Shown one piece after another: positions 9,050 through 18,156 of a stretch of DNA of 64,000 nucleotides (the first letter of the stretch is position 1; every line of letters starts with the position of its first letter). The notes under the pieces were generated by a model. The model saw only the letters and a program-made list of their open reading frames with translations, ran no database searches and was not told where the DNA came from. Source of the DNA: Siansivirga zeaxanthinifaciens CC-SAMT-1 (GTDB lineage Bacteria; Bacteroidota; Bacteroidia; Flavobacteriales; Flavobacteriaceae); NCBI RefSeq assembly GCF_000941055.1, contig NZ_CP007202.1, positions 2,588,437 to 2,652,436 of the forward strand, read 5' to 3'. Both the position numbers and the translations under genes were made by a program.

Positions 9050-9057
9050 CAAATATA
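9050..9057 (-). promoter_or_regulatory. Putative -7 box of the fabG unit
   Basis: TATATTTG on the minus strand matches the Bacteroidota -7 consensus TAnnTTTG, 24 bases before the chosen fabG start. A TTTG (9084-9081) lies 23 bases further upstream, a little far for the -33 element. Confidence 0.45.
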
Positions 9058-9081
9058 CTAATTACATTGACTTCTAAACAC

Positions 9082-9120
9082 AAAAAACCTCACAATTTCA
9101 AGTTCACTGTGAGGTTTTTT
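9082..9120. terminator. Intrinsic terminator after the M16 peptidase gene
   Basis: A perfect 13-base stem AAAAAACCTCACA / TGTGAGGTTTTTT (9082-9094 with 9108-9120) with a 13-base loop and T-runs in both directions; 17 bases after the minus-strand M16 stop codon. Confidence 0.9.
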
Positions 9121-9136
9121 ATGCTTTAATTAAACT

Positions 9137-12109
9137 TTAATCTTTTAATTCATCTAATTTATTGTAATTAAAAAGATAATCAATATCCATTTGTTTTACC
9201 GTACCCAGCTTTTCTAAAGCTTTAAAATCGATATCTTTTTTATTTCCAATAACCATGACATTGTAGTTTTGACCTTTAATATTTTCATTAAAGAAGGTTT
9301 TAATATCATCCATTGTCATTTTTTCTATGGCTTCGTAGATGGCTTTTCTATTATCGTTATCGAAACCTAGCTTTTGAAGGTTTTCGTAATTCCAGAAAAT
9401 ATTAGCTTTTGTAATACGCTGTGCCGCCAACTTTTTTAAAGTGGCTTCTTTGGCTGCTGTAAATTGCTCTTCTGCCTCGGGCATGTTATTCATTAAATCG
9501 AGCATTGCATCGACAGCCTGAGTTAATTTATTAGCTTGTGTGCCCACGTAAGCCATGGTGTAATCTGGATCTTCTTGACGAGTAGCTGTTGCATAATTTG
9601 CCCAGGCTGAGTAAGCTAACGATTTAGATTCGCGAATTTCCTGAAACACAATAGACGATAAACCACTGCCAAAATAACTATTAAATAAGGTTGATGTCGC
9701 TAAATTTTCGGGTTTAAAAGGTTCGCCTTTAGATAAAAATAAGATTTCAGACTGTACCATGTCGTAATCGACAAAATAAACATTACCTCCTGTTTCCAGG
9801 TTGGTGTATTGCTTTGCAACAGGGTATTCTTTTAAATTGTTTGAAACCTTATGATGTGTATTTAAAGCTTCAACAGCGCCATCAATATCATTTCCATAAT
9901 AAAAAACACGTTGTTTAAAATCTTTTAAGTTTTTAGCAATATCAACTAACTCTTTTGGATTAATGTTTTTTAATTCATTAATAGAGTAAATGTTTCTAAG
10001 TCTGGAATCTTCACCATATTTAGCATAACTCACTAAACCGGTTTTTAAAATAGTTTCTTTATCGGCTTTATTGTTTTGTCTGTCTTTCGCTATAGATTCT
10101 ACATATTTATTATAAACATCTTGATCTGGCTTTGCTTGAGACCACAATTGCTCTAATAATTTCAAACCTTCAGGTAAATTTTCTGTTAATCCGCTTAAAC
10201 GCACATAGGTTTTTTCAATTGTTGAATTCACAGAATAATCGATACCTAATTTATAAAACTCTTTATTTAATTCTTCGGCAGATAAATCGTTCGTACCTAA
10301 TAATTTTAAATAATCGATGGCTAATGCTAACTTTTTGTCGTTATCGCTACCCATATCGAAAATGAAATTCAGATTAAATAAATCGTTTATTTTATTTTCT
10401 ATGTAAGAAACCTTAATACCGTTGGCCGTTTTAGTTTCTTTTATTTCTGATTTATAATCTATATAAACCGGTTTAAGAGGTTCAGACTTGATATTATTAA
10501 AATATTTTATAAATTCTGAAGCCTTGTCTCTATTAACATTTACAGGAGTTATTCCTGGGTTTGACACCTTAACAATATTATTATCTAACCCTTTGCGTTT
10601 ATAGGTTACTACATAATTATTTTTGTAGAAACTGTTTGCAAAATCGACTAGTTCTTGTTTTGTTACAGCTTTTAATTCATCTAAAAAAGCGACTTTATCA
10701 ATCCAGTTTTCATGATGAATAAAGGCATTGTAATAAGCTGTTGCTAATGCTGTACTGTTTTCGAACGATCGTAATTGAGATTTTTTAAGATCGTTAACAA
10801 CTGCTTGAATCATCCATTCGTCGAACTCGCCTTTTTTAAGTTTTTCAATTTGTCCTAAAATAAGATCTTTAACTTCTTCGAGAGACTGACCCTCTTTTGG
10901 AGACCCTGAAAATGCCTGGTAGCCATAATCGTTTAAAAAAGTTTGATAACTTCCGGCACTTTGCACCAATTGTTTTTTATTTAGATTTAAATCGATTAAA
11001 CCTGCATTTCCATTAGATAAAATCATGTTACAAAGCGTAACCATTTTTTCATCTTTTGTGTTTACGCCTTGAGAACGAAATGCTATAGAAACATTTTCGG
11101 CTGTAGGACCAAAAACTTCGGTTTCGATAGGCGTTGTAATAGGATTTTCTTTAGGTAAGGTTGGATGTTCCACATCTTTTCTTTCTAGTTTACCAAAAGT
11201 TTCATTTACTTTAGAAATGGTTGAATCAAAATCTAAATCACCCACTAAAACCATTGCCATATTATTTGGCACATAGTATTTATTAAAATAATTATTAATA
11301 TCGACTAACGAAGGGTTTTTAAGATGCTCGGCTGTTCCAATAGTTTGTTGTTGGCCATAAGGATGATTTGGAAATAAATTTTCCAACATAGCAGCATGAC
11401 GTTTGCGCATATCGTTATCTTGACCTCTGTTGAATTCTTCAAAAACAGCTTCAAGTTCTGTATGGAATAAACGTAAAACCAGTTTACTGAAACGTTCTTT
11501 TTCTAAAATTAACCACTTATCTAATTCGTTGGTTGGAATTTTATTTTTGTAAACGGTCTCTTCGTACCAGGTATGCGCATTCGTATCGGTAGCACCAATA
11601 GAACTTGTCATTTTATCATATTCGTTAGCAACAGCATACTGCGACGCTTCAAAAGACACTTTATCAATTTGTCTAAAAATCTCTAATTTCTTTTCAGGAT
11701 CTTGTTCTGCTCGGTGTTGTTCATACAAATTAGAAATAGAATCTAAAAACACTTTTTCTTTTTCCCAATCTAATGTGCCAATCTTATCGGTTCCTTTAAA
11801 AACCATGTGTTCCAAATAATGTGCTAAACCAGTAGATTGTTTTGGGTCGTAATTAGAACCAGCCCTTACCGCAATAAATGTTTGAATTTTAGGCTCGTCG
11901 GTGTTTTGACTTAAATATACTTTGAGTCCATTATCTAAAGTGTACAAGCGCAATCCTGTTGGATCGTTGGTAACCGTTTCGTAACTAAAACCGTTAGAAT
12001 CTGTATGTTTCTCTGTTTTTAACGTCATTGTTTTGTTGTTTGTATTATCCTTACAGTTGTAAAATGTACTTGCGACGATACATACCATAAATATTGTAAA
12101 ATACTTCAT
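9137..12109 (-). CDS. M16 family zinc metallopeptidase lipoprotein (pitrilysin type)
   Basis: A 990-residue protease. A lipoprotein signal peptide ends in FYNC (Cys19), placing it in the envelope. The first M16 domain carries the inverted zinc motif HYLEH (His97, Glu100, His101) and the downstream Glu in the ELEAVFEEFNRG segment. The second half contains a further M16-like repeat without the zinc motif, as is normal in long single-chain members. The gene stands alone between two terminators. Degradation of peptides or misfolded proteins in the periplasm or at the cell surface is inferred from the family. Confidence 0.92.
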   Translation of the reverse strand: MKYFTIFMVCIVASTFYNCKDNTNNKTMTLKTEKHTDSNGFSYETVTNDPTGLRLYTLDNGLKVYLSQNTDEPKIQTFIAVRAGSNYDPKQSTGLAHYLEHMVFKGTDKIGTLDWEKEKVFLDSISNLYEQHRAEQDPEKKLEIFRQIDKVSFEASQYAVANEYDKMTSSIGATDTNAHTWYEETVYKNKIPTNELDKWLILEKERFSKLVLRLFHTELEAVFEEFNRGQDNDMRKRHAAMLENLFPNHPYGQQQTIGTAEHLKNPSLVDINNYFNKYYVPNNMAMVLVGDLDFDSTISKVNETFGKLERKDVEHPTLPKENPITTPIETEVFGPTAENVSIAFRSQGVNTKDEKMVTLCNMILSNGNAGLIDLNLNKKQLVQSAGSYQTFLNDYGYQAFSGSPKEGQSLEEVKDLILGQIEKLKKGEFDEWMIQAVVNDLKKSQLRSFENSTALATAYYNAFIHHENWIDKVAFLDELKAVTKQELVDFANSFYKNNYVVTYKRKGLDNNIVKVSNPGITPVNVNRDKASEFIKYFNNIKSEPLKPVYIDYKSEIKETKTANGIKVSYIENKINDLFNLNFIFDMGSDNDKKLALAIDYLKLLGTNDLSAEELNKEFYKLGIDYSVNSTIEKTYVRLSGLTENLPEGLKLLEQLWSQAKPDQDVYNKYVESIAKDRQNNKADKETILKTGLVSYAKYGEDSRLRNIYSINELKNINPKELVDIAKNLKDFKQRVFYYGNDIDGAVEALNTHHKVSNNLKEYPVAKQYTNLETGGNVYFVDYDMVQSEILFLSKGEPFKPENLATSTLFNSYFGSGLSSIVFQEIRESKSLAYSAWANYATATRQEDPDYTMAYVGTQANKLTQAVDAMLDLMNNMPEAEEQFTAAKEATLKKLAAQRITKANIFWNYENLQKLGFDNDNRKAIYEAIEKMTMDDIKTFFNENIKGQNYNVMVIGNKKDIDFKALEKLGTVKQMDIDYLFNYNKLDELKD

Positions 12110-12143
12110 AAAAATAGTTTGGGTTTTATAATTTAATTAAATA

Positions 12144-12182
12144 AAAAAGTTCGCTAGCGAATTTAATGCTAACGAACTTTTT
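12144..12182. terminator. Intrinsic terminator after sucD
   Basis: AAAAAGTTCGCTAGC (12144-12158) pairs with GCTAACGAACTTTTT (12168-12182), 15 positions with one non-Watson-Crick pair and a nine-base loop; downstream of sucD on the minus strand and upstream of the M16 gene. Confidence 0.85.
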
Positions 12183-12252
12183 CTATTTACTAATTATATT
12201 TACTTTAACAGTATTGTATAATTTTTATGAATTGGCTTTAGAGTTAAGCAGC

Positions 12253-13125
12253 TTAACCTAAAACTTCTTTTACTTTTTTACCAATTTCTGCAGGTGAATC
12301 AACCACATGAATACCACAAGCTCTCATAATTTTTTTCTTTGCTTGCGCTGTATCATCAGATCCTCCAACAATAGCTCCTGCGTGACCCATAGTACGACCT
12401 GCAGGTGCTGTTTCACCAGCGATAAAACCTACAATCGGTTTTTTACTTCCGCTAGCTTTATACCAATTGGCAGCATCGGCTTCTAACTGACCTCCAATTT
12501 CACCAATCATAACAACAGCTTCTGTTTCTGGATCATTAATTAATAATTCAACAGCTTCTTTCGTTGTAGTTCCAATAATTGGATCACCACCAATACCAAT
12601 AGCCGTTGTAATACCAAGACCTTGTTTAACCACTTGGTCTGCAGCTTCGTAAGTTAATGTTCCCGATTTAGAAACAATACCAACTTTACCTTGCTTAAAT
12701 ACAAAACCTGGCATGATACCAACTTTAGCCTCTCCTGGAGTAATTACACCCGGACAGTTTGGACCGATTAAACGACAATCTTTATTTTTAATATAATTTG
12801 ATGCAGTAATCATATCTGCCACAGGGATACCTTCAGTAATGGTAATAATAACTTTAATACCTGCATCGGCAGCTTCCATAATAGCATCGGCAGCAAATGC
12901 TGGTGGTACAAAAATAATAGTAGTATCTGCTCCTACTTGGTCTACTGCATCTTTTACAGTATCAAAAACTGGTCTGTCTAAATGCATTTGACCTCCTTTA
13001 CCTGGAGTAACACCACCTACTACGTTTGTTCCGTATTCAATCATTTGGCTTGCGTGGAACGTGCCCTCGCTACCTGTAAAACCTTGAACTATTATTTTTG
13101 AATCTTTGTTTACTAAAACACTCAT
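12253..13125 (-). CDS. sucD: Succinyl-CoA synthetase alpha subunit
   Basis: The CoA-binding, phosphohistidine-carrying subunit of the TCA-cycle enzyme that converts succinyl-CoA to succinate with ATP or GTP formation. It has 290 residues, the usual size. Visible motifs are the N-terminal Rossmann [10 protein letters not shown], the GPNCPG CoA site, [15 protein letters not shown], and the active His in GHAGAIVGG. The beta subunit sucC is not adjacent, which is common in Flavobacteriaceae. It has its own -7 box and its own terminator, so it is probably monocistronic. Confidence 0.96.
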   Translation of the reverse strand: MSVLVNKDSKIIVQGFTGSEGTFHASQMIEYGTNVVGGVTPGKGGQMHLDRPVFDTVKDAVDQVGADTTIIFVPPAFAADAIMEAADAGIKVIITITEGIPVADMITASNYIKNKDCRLIGPNCPGVITPGEAKVGIMPGFVFKQGKVGIVSKSGTLTYEAADQVVKQGLGITTAIGIGGDPIIGTTTKEAVELLINDPETEAVVMIGEIGGQLEADAANWYKASGSKKPIVGFIAGETAPAGRTMGHAGAIVGGSDDTAQAKKKIMRACGIHVVDSPAEIGKKVKEVLG

Positions 13126-13156
13126 TATTTTATATTTTATTTGACTATAAGCTGCA

Positions 13157-13164
13157 CAAAAATA
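13157..13164 (-). promoter_or_regulatory. Putative -7 box of sucD
   Basis: TATTTTTG on the minus strand, an exact TAnnTTTG match 31 bases before the sucD start codon. The nearest upstream TTG is 25 bases away, so the -33 element is unclear. Confidence 0.4.
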
Positions 13165-13199
13165 CTTTTTTTGATTATACTTTTGCTAGCAATTTAAAT

Positions 13200-14138
13200 T
13201 TATTTTTGAGATTTTAAAAAATGTAAAATTTCGGGTATTTGTTTAATTGAAGCGAGTTCTTTGTATTTTTTTCTAATATCTTCGGCTGGTGAACCAAAGT
13301 AGCTTTTTCCGCCTTCTAAAGACTTACTCACACCAGCCTGAGCAAGTAAAACAGCTTTCGAACCTATTGTGATACCACTAGTAATACCAACTTGTCCCCA
13401 AATAGTTACTTCATCTTCAATTACTACGCAACCCGCAATACCTACTTGAGAAGCTATTAAGGTTTTTTCGCCTATAATTGTGTCGTGTCCTATTTGCACC
13501 TGATTATCAATTTTACAGCCTTTTTTAATAGTTGTATCGGCAGTAACACCACGATCAATGGTACAAGCAGCACCAATATCGACATGGTCTTCAATAACTA
13601 CACGACCACCAGACTTTAATCTGTCGAAACCTTCTGGACGTTTTTTGTAATAAAATGCATTAGCCCCTAAAACCGTTCCAGCATGAATGGTTACGTTATC
13701 GCCAATGATGGTGTCATCGTAAATACTAACATTGGAATGAATGATGCAATTTTTACCAATAACCACATGATGTCCAATAAAGGTGTTAGGTTGAATTACA
13801 GTGCCTTCACCAATAACTGCTGTTTCAGAAATTTGATTATTTGCTGATGCAAAAGGCTTAAAATGATTCGTTAATTTATTAAAATCTCTAAAAGGATCGT
13901 CGCTTATTAATAATGCTTTGCCTTCTGGACAATCTACTTTTTTGTTTATTAAAACAATAGTTGCAGCCGATTGTAAAGCTTTATCGTAATATTTTGGATG
14001 ATCGACAAAAACGATATCTCCAGGCTCAACCACATGAATTTCATTCATGCCTAAAACTGGAAAATCATCGTCACCAACAAATTCGCAATCAATTAATTGC
14101 GCTATTTGTTTTAGGGTATATGGCGTTGGAAATTTCAA
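13200..14138 (-). CDS. Second LpxD-like left-handed beta-helix acyltransferase
   Basis: A 312-residue paralogue of LpxD: an N-terminal uridine-binding-like domain (1-95, LIDCEFVGDDDF, SAATIVLIN) followed by hexapeptide repeats of a left-handed beta-helix (about 105-275). The catalytic-type histidine is kept in DNQVQIGHDTIIG. The true lpxD lies three genes upstream in the same cluster, so this copy probably has a different acyl donor or acceptor. It follows efp by 6 bases. It could be called UDP-3-O-acylglucosamine N-acyltransferase in databases; I keep the function open. Confidence 0.8.
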   Translation of the reverse strand: MKFPTPYTLKQIAQLIDCEFVGDDDFPVLGMNEIHVVEPGDIVFVDHPKYYDKALQSAATIVLINKKVDCPEGKALLISDDPFRDFNKLTNHFKPFASANNQISETAVIGEGTVIQPNTFIGHHVVIGKNCIIHSNVSIYDDTIIGDNVTIHAGTVLGANAFYYKKRPEGFDRLKSGGRVVIEDHVDIGAACTIDRGVTADTTIKKGCKIDNQVQIGHDTIIGEKTLIASQVGIAGCVVIEDEVTIWGQVGITSGITIGSKAVLLAQAGVSKSLEGGKSYFGSPAEDIRKKYKELASIKQIPEILHFLKSQK

Positions 14139-14144
14139 TTAAAA

Positions 14145-14711
14145 CTATTCTTTAACGCGTTCTTTATATGTTCCTTTATCGGTTTCAACTCGAATTTTAT
14201 CACCTTCGTTGATAAATAAAGGTACATTCACTATAGCTCCAGTTTCAACAGTTGCCGGTTTAGTGGCGTTGGTTGCTGTATTTCCTTTTACTCCTGGTTC
14301 GGTGGCAGTAACTTCTAAAACAACACTTGCTGGCATTTCAACAGACAGTGGCATGTTATCTTCAGTGTTAATAATTACTGTAACTACTTCACCTTCTTTC
14401 ATTAAACCAGGACTATCTAAAGCAGATTCGCGTAATTGTATTTGAGAATAATCTTCGGTATTCATAAAATGGTAATACTCCCCATCATTATACAAAAACT
14501 GGAATTTATGCGTTTCTACACGAACATCTTCTAATTTATGTCCAGCAGAAAATGTATTATCTAACACTTTACCATTGGTAACACTTTTCATTTTTGTTCT
14601 AACAAACGCAGGACCTTTACCTGGTTTAACGTGTAAAAATTCTATAATTTTATAAATATCGTTGTTATATCTAATGCATAAACCGTTTCTGATATCACTT
14701 GTAGTTGCCAT
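14145..14711 (-). CDS. efp: Translation elongation factor P
   Basis: Helps ribosomes form peptide bonds at polyproline stretches. The 188-residue protein has the three beta-barrel domains of EF-P, the N-terminal KOW-like domain with the modified-type lysine Lys32 in the loop KPGKGPAF, and the C-terminal signature region GDKIRVETDKGTYKERV. Genes for EpmA/B or other Lys32-modifying enzymes are not in this window. It is embedded in the lipid A cluster, downstream of lpxA by 28 bases. Confidence 0.96.
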   Translation of the reverse strand: MATTSDIRNGLCIRYNNDIYKIIEFLHVKPGKGPAFVRTKMKSVTNGKVLDNTFSAGHKLEDVRVETHKFQFLYNDGEYYHFMNTEDYSQIQLRESALDSPGLMKEGEVVTVIINTEDNMPLSVEMPASVVLEVTATEPGVKGNTATNATKPATVETGAIVNVPLFINEGDKIRVETDKGTYKERVKE

Positions 14712-14739
14712 ATTGTTATTTTAAGCTTTTTTAAATATT

Positions 14740-15525
14740 TTAATTTGATTTGAAATATCCTTTCATAATTCCTCTATGAGAATTCTTAATGAATTGTAGA
14801 ATTTCATCACGCTCTGGAGTGGCCTCCATTTCGGCCTCAATAATCTCTGATGCCTGCGTGTTATTATAATTTTTCTGGTATAAAATTCTGTAGATATTTT
14901 GAATTTCTCTAATTTTCTCGGTTGAATACCCACGTCTTCTTAAACCCACAGAGTTAATTCCAACATAAGAAAGCGGCTCTCTAGCAGCTTTAACATAAGG
15001 AGGTACGTCTTTACGAACCAAAGAACCTCCTGTAACAAACGCATGATTTCCTATAGAAACAAATTGATGAACTGCAGCCATCCCAGCCAATACCACATAA
15101 TCACCTACGGTAATATGTCCAGCTAGTGTACTATTGTTAGAAAAAATACAATTGTTTCCAACCACGCAATCATGTGCAATATGGCAATACGCCATAATTA
15201 AGCAATTATCGCCTACTACGGTTTTCATTTTATCGGTAGTACCTCTATTAATGGTAACACATTCTCTTATTGTAACGTTGTTTCCTATTTCTACCGTAGT
15301 TTCTTCGTCGTTATATTTTAAATCCTGAGGAACTGCAGAAATTACAGAACCTGGAAATATATTACAGTTTTTTCCAATACGAGCGCCTTCCATTATGGTA
15401 ACATTACTACCAATCCATGTGCCTTCACCAATAATTACATTATTATGAATGGTTGTAAATGGCTCGATAACAACATTTTTTGCGATTTTTGCTCCTGGAT
15501 GAACGTATGCAAGTGGTTGATTCAT
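14740..15525 (-). CDS. lpxA: UDP-N-acetylglucosamine acyltransferase (LpxA)
   Basis: First enzyme of lipid A synthesis; transfers a 3-hydroxyacyl chain from ACP to the 3-OH of UDP-GlcNAc in the cytosol. The 261-residue protein from the ATG at 15525 (MNQPLAYVHPGAKI) consists of hexapeptide repeats of a left-handed beta-helix and a helical C-terminus. The catalytic histidine is in CHIAHDCVVGNNC. The ATG at 15564 would add 13 residues with no family counterpart. It lies 94 bases after lpxC-fabZ on the same strand and is probably in the same operon. Confidence 0.95.
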   Translation of the reverse strand: MNQPLAYVHPGAKIAKNVVIEPFTTIHNNVIIGEGTWIGSNVTIMEGARIGKNCNIFPGSVISAVPQDLKYNDEETTVEIGNNVTIRECVTINRGTTDKMKTVVGDNCLIMAYCHIAHDCVVGNNCIFSNNSTLAGHITVGDYVVLAGMAAVHQFVSIGNHAFVTGGSLVRKDVPPYVKAAREPLSYVGINSVGLRRRGYSTEKIREIQNIYRILYQKNYNNTQASEIIEAEMEATPERDEILQFIKNSHRGIMKGYFKSN

Positions 15526-15619
15526 TTTTAATTTATTATATATTGTGTAAAAATGTCTTTGCAATTTAGTGTTTTAAAAACTTATAAAACTCTAGAGATG
15601 CTCGATTGATTTATTTTAG

Positions 15620-17026
15620 TTATTTTACTTTTGAAATTTGCGCCATTAATTCTGCCTCGGCACAAAGTTTTCCATTGGCATAAGCATACCCTTGCATGTG
15701 ACAAATTCCACGACGAATAGGTGTAATTAACGAACATTTGAAAATTAACGTATCACCCGGAACCACTTTTTGCTTAAACTTAACATTATCCATTTTCATG
15801 AAGAAGGTTAAATAATTTTCTGGATCTGGAACAGTATTTAAAACTAAAATACCGCCTGTTTGCGCCATAGCCTCTACAATTAAAACACCTGGCATTACTG
15901 GAGCACCTGGAAAATGTCCTGCGAAAAAGTCTTCGTTCATTGTTACATTTTTTAAAGCTGTAACGTAACTATCGGTTAATTCGAAAACTTTATCTATTAA
16001 TAAAAATGGTTGTCTGTGAGGTAACATCGCCATAATTTGATTCACATCCATTAATGGCGGTTGATTCACATCGATATTAGGCACGTTATTACGACGGTCG
16101 TTCTTTATGAGTTTAGATAACTTTTTAGCAAACTGAGTGTTTACAAAATGTCCTGGTTTGTTTGCTATTACTTTACCACGAATTCTGGTGCCAATTAGAG
16201 CTAAATCACCCAAAACATCTAATAATTTATGTCTTGCAGCCTCGTTGGGATAATGAAGTGTTAAGTTGTCTAAAATACCATTGGGTTTAACTGCAATAGT
16301 ATCTTTTTTAAAGGCTACTTTTAATTTTTCCATAGTCTCTGGCGACAAAGGCTTGTCTACATAAACGATGGCATTATTTAAATCGCCTCCTTTTATTAAT
16401 CCATGCTCTAGTAACATTTCAATTTCATGTAAAAAACTGAAAGTTCTAGCATTAGAAATATCATTTTTAAAATCTGAAATTTGATTTAGAGTTGCATTTT
16501 GCGTGCCTAAAACTTTGGTACCAAAATCTACCATAGTAGTTATTTGGTATTCTTTTGAAGGCATGACTAATATTTCACTACCCGATTCTTCATCGACATA
16601 CGAAACAATATCGGTAATAACATATTCTTCTCTAAAAGCATCGATTTCTACAACACCTGCAGCTTCTATAGCTTCAACAAAAAACTTAGAAGAACCATCC
16701 ATAATAGGGGGTTCTGAAGCATTCAATTCTATAATAACATTATCAACATCTAAACCAACCAATGCCGCTAAAACATGCTCTGAAGTTTGAATAGTTACGC
16801 CGTTTTTCTCTAAGCAAGTACCACGTTGTGTATTTGTTACATAATTTGCATCAGCTTCAATTACTGGGGCACCTTCTAAATCTAAGCGCTTAAAAGCCAA
16901 ACCTGTATTGGCTGCTGCAGGTTTAAAAGTTAATGTTACATTTTTTCCTGTATGCAATCCAACTCCCGTTAATGAAATTGGTTTTTCTATGGTTTTTTGT
17001 TTTATTTCAGTATTTACTATTCCCAT
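15620..17026 (-). CDS. lpxC-fabZ: Fused UDP-3-O-acyl-N-acetylglucosamine deacetylase / 3-hydroxyacyl-ACP dehydratase
   Basis: A 468-residue fusion typical of Bacteroidota. Residues 1-310 are LpxC, the committed zinc deacetylase of lipid A synthesis (SEHVLAALVGLDVDN zinc-His segment, HKLLDVLGDLALIG with the second His and Asp). Residues about 325-468 are FabZ, the 3-hydroxyacyl-ACP dehydratase, with LPHRQPFLLIDKV and GHFPGAPVMPGVLIVEAMAQ carrying the catalytic His and Glu. The fusion couples lipid A and membrane fatty acid flux, since both use 3-hydroxyacyl-ACP. Its start overlaps the lpxD stop by one base. Confidence 0.96.
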   Translation of the reverse strand: MGIVNTEIKQKTIEKPISLTGVGLHTGKNVTLTFKPAAANTGLAFKRLDLEGAPVIEADANYVTNTQRGTCLEKNGVTIQTSEHVLAALVGLDVDNVIIELNASEPPIMDGSSKFFVEAIEAAGVVEIDAFREEYVITDIVSYVDEESGSEILVMPSKEYQITTMVDFGTKVLGTQNATLNQISDFKNDISNARTFSFLHEIEMLLEHGLIKGGDLNNAIVYVDKPLSPETMEKLKVAFKKDTIAVKPNGILDNLTLHYPNEAARHKLLDVLGDLALIGTRIRGKVIANKPGHFVNTQFAKKLSKLIKNDRRNNVPNIDVNQPPLMDVNQIMAMLPHRQPFLLIDKVFELTDSYVTALKNVTMNEDFFAGHFPGAPVMPGVLIVEAMAQTGGILVLNTVPDPENYLTFFMKMDNVKFKQKVVPGDTLIFKCSLITPIRRGICHMQGYAYANGKLCAEAELMAQISKVK

Positions 17027-18039
17027 TATTTTTTTTGTAAATCATTGATATTTTTAACAATAGTTGGCAAATTCTTAAAGTAAACATATGCCTTATTATA
17101 GTCTGAATATGGTAATGCAGGAGACCCTTGCACCACTTCATTATCTTTTATATTTCTGCCAATTCCAGATTGCGCCTGAATTTTAACATTATTACCAATA
17201 GTTAAATGTCCAGCAACCCCAACTTGTCCTCCTATTTGGCAGTTTTCGCCAATTTTAGCAGAACCAGCAATACCCGTTTGTGCAGCTATAACCGTATTTC
17301 TACCAATTTCAACATTATGCCCTACCTGAATCTGGTTATCTAATTTAGCACCGTTTCTTATAATTGTAGATCCTAAAGTAGCTCTGTCTATAGTAGTTGC
17401 GGCACCAATATCGACATTATTTTCTATAATAACATTGCCTGTTTGGGGTATTTTGCTGTATCCTCCAGTTTCATTTGGTGCGTAACCAAAACCATCTGCA
17501 CCAATAATGGCTCCAGAATTAATAACACAATCTTTACCTATTATAGTATCTGAATATATTTTAGCACCTGCAAAAACAATGGTATTATCGCCTATAACCG
17601 TATTATCTCCAATAAAAACATTTGGAAAAATCTTCACATTATTACCAATAATTACGTTGTCTGATATATACGAAAAAGCGCCTAAATAAATGTTTTCTCC
17701 ATAAGAAGCAGATTCGGAAATATGACTTGGTTGCTCAATACCCGATTTATTTAGTTTAACCGAATTGTAATATTCTAAAATTTTTGAAAATGCCAAATAG
17801 GCATCGTCAACCTTTATTAAAGTAGTGTCTAAAGGACCTTCAGCCTCAAACGTTTTGTTTACAATCGTGATTGAAGCTTTGGTGGTGTATATGTGGTTTT
17901 TGTATTTTGGATTCGCTAAGAACGTTAAAGAACCTTCAAAACCTTCCTCTATTTTAGAAAGTTTAGATACTTCTGCATCAGGGTTTCCAACAACATCGCC
18001 CATTAAAATTCCCGCTATTTGCTCTGCTGTAAATTTCAA
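17026..18039 (-). CDS. lpxD: UDP-3-O-acylglucosamine N-acyltransferase (LpxD)
   Basis: Third enzyme of lipid A synthesis; adds the N-linked 3-hydroxyacyl chain. It has 337 residues with the N-terminal nucleotide-binding domain (LMGDVVGNPDAEVSKLSKIEEG) and a long hexapeptide beta-helix. The catalytic His is in DNQIQVGHNVEIG, and the C-terminal GRNIKDNEVVQGSPA segment is typical. It is the first gene of the lpxD/lpxC-fabZ/lpxA/efp/lpxD-like cluster, with a -7 box 31 bases upstream. Confidence 0.95.
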   Translation of the reverse strand: MKFTAEQIAGILMGDVVGNPDAEVSKLSKIEEGFEGSLTFLANPKYKNHIYTTKASITIVNKTFEAEGPLDTTLIKVDDAYLAFSKILEYYNSVKLNKSGIEQPSHISESASYGENIYLGAFSYISDNVIIGNNVKIFPNVFIGDNTVIGDNTIVFAGAKIYSDTIIGKDCVINSGAIIGADGFGYAPNETGGYSKIPQTGNVIIENNVDIGAATTIDRATLGSTIIRNGAKLDNQIQVGHNVEIGRNTVIAAQTGIAGSAKIGENCQIGGQVGVAGHLTIGNNVKIQAQSGIGRNIKDNEVVQGSPALPYSDYNKAYVYFKNLPTIVKNINDLQKK

Positions 18040-18069
18040 GTGTAAAGTTTATTGTTTTGTTTAGTTGGG

Positions 18070-18102
18070 CAAAAATAGGAAAAATGTCCTAAAGTTTTTC
18101 AA
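18070..18102 (-). promoter_or_regulatory. Putative promoter of the lpxD operon
   Basis: Minus strand TATTTTTG (18077-18070), an exact TAnnTTTG, with TTG (18102-18100) 22 bases upstream as a possible -33 element. It lies about 31 bases before the lpxD start. Confidence 0.5.
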
Positions 18103-18156
18103 TTGCCTTTGCTTATTGTTAATAGACTTATTTAAAACGAATTAAAAAATAGTGCT

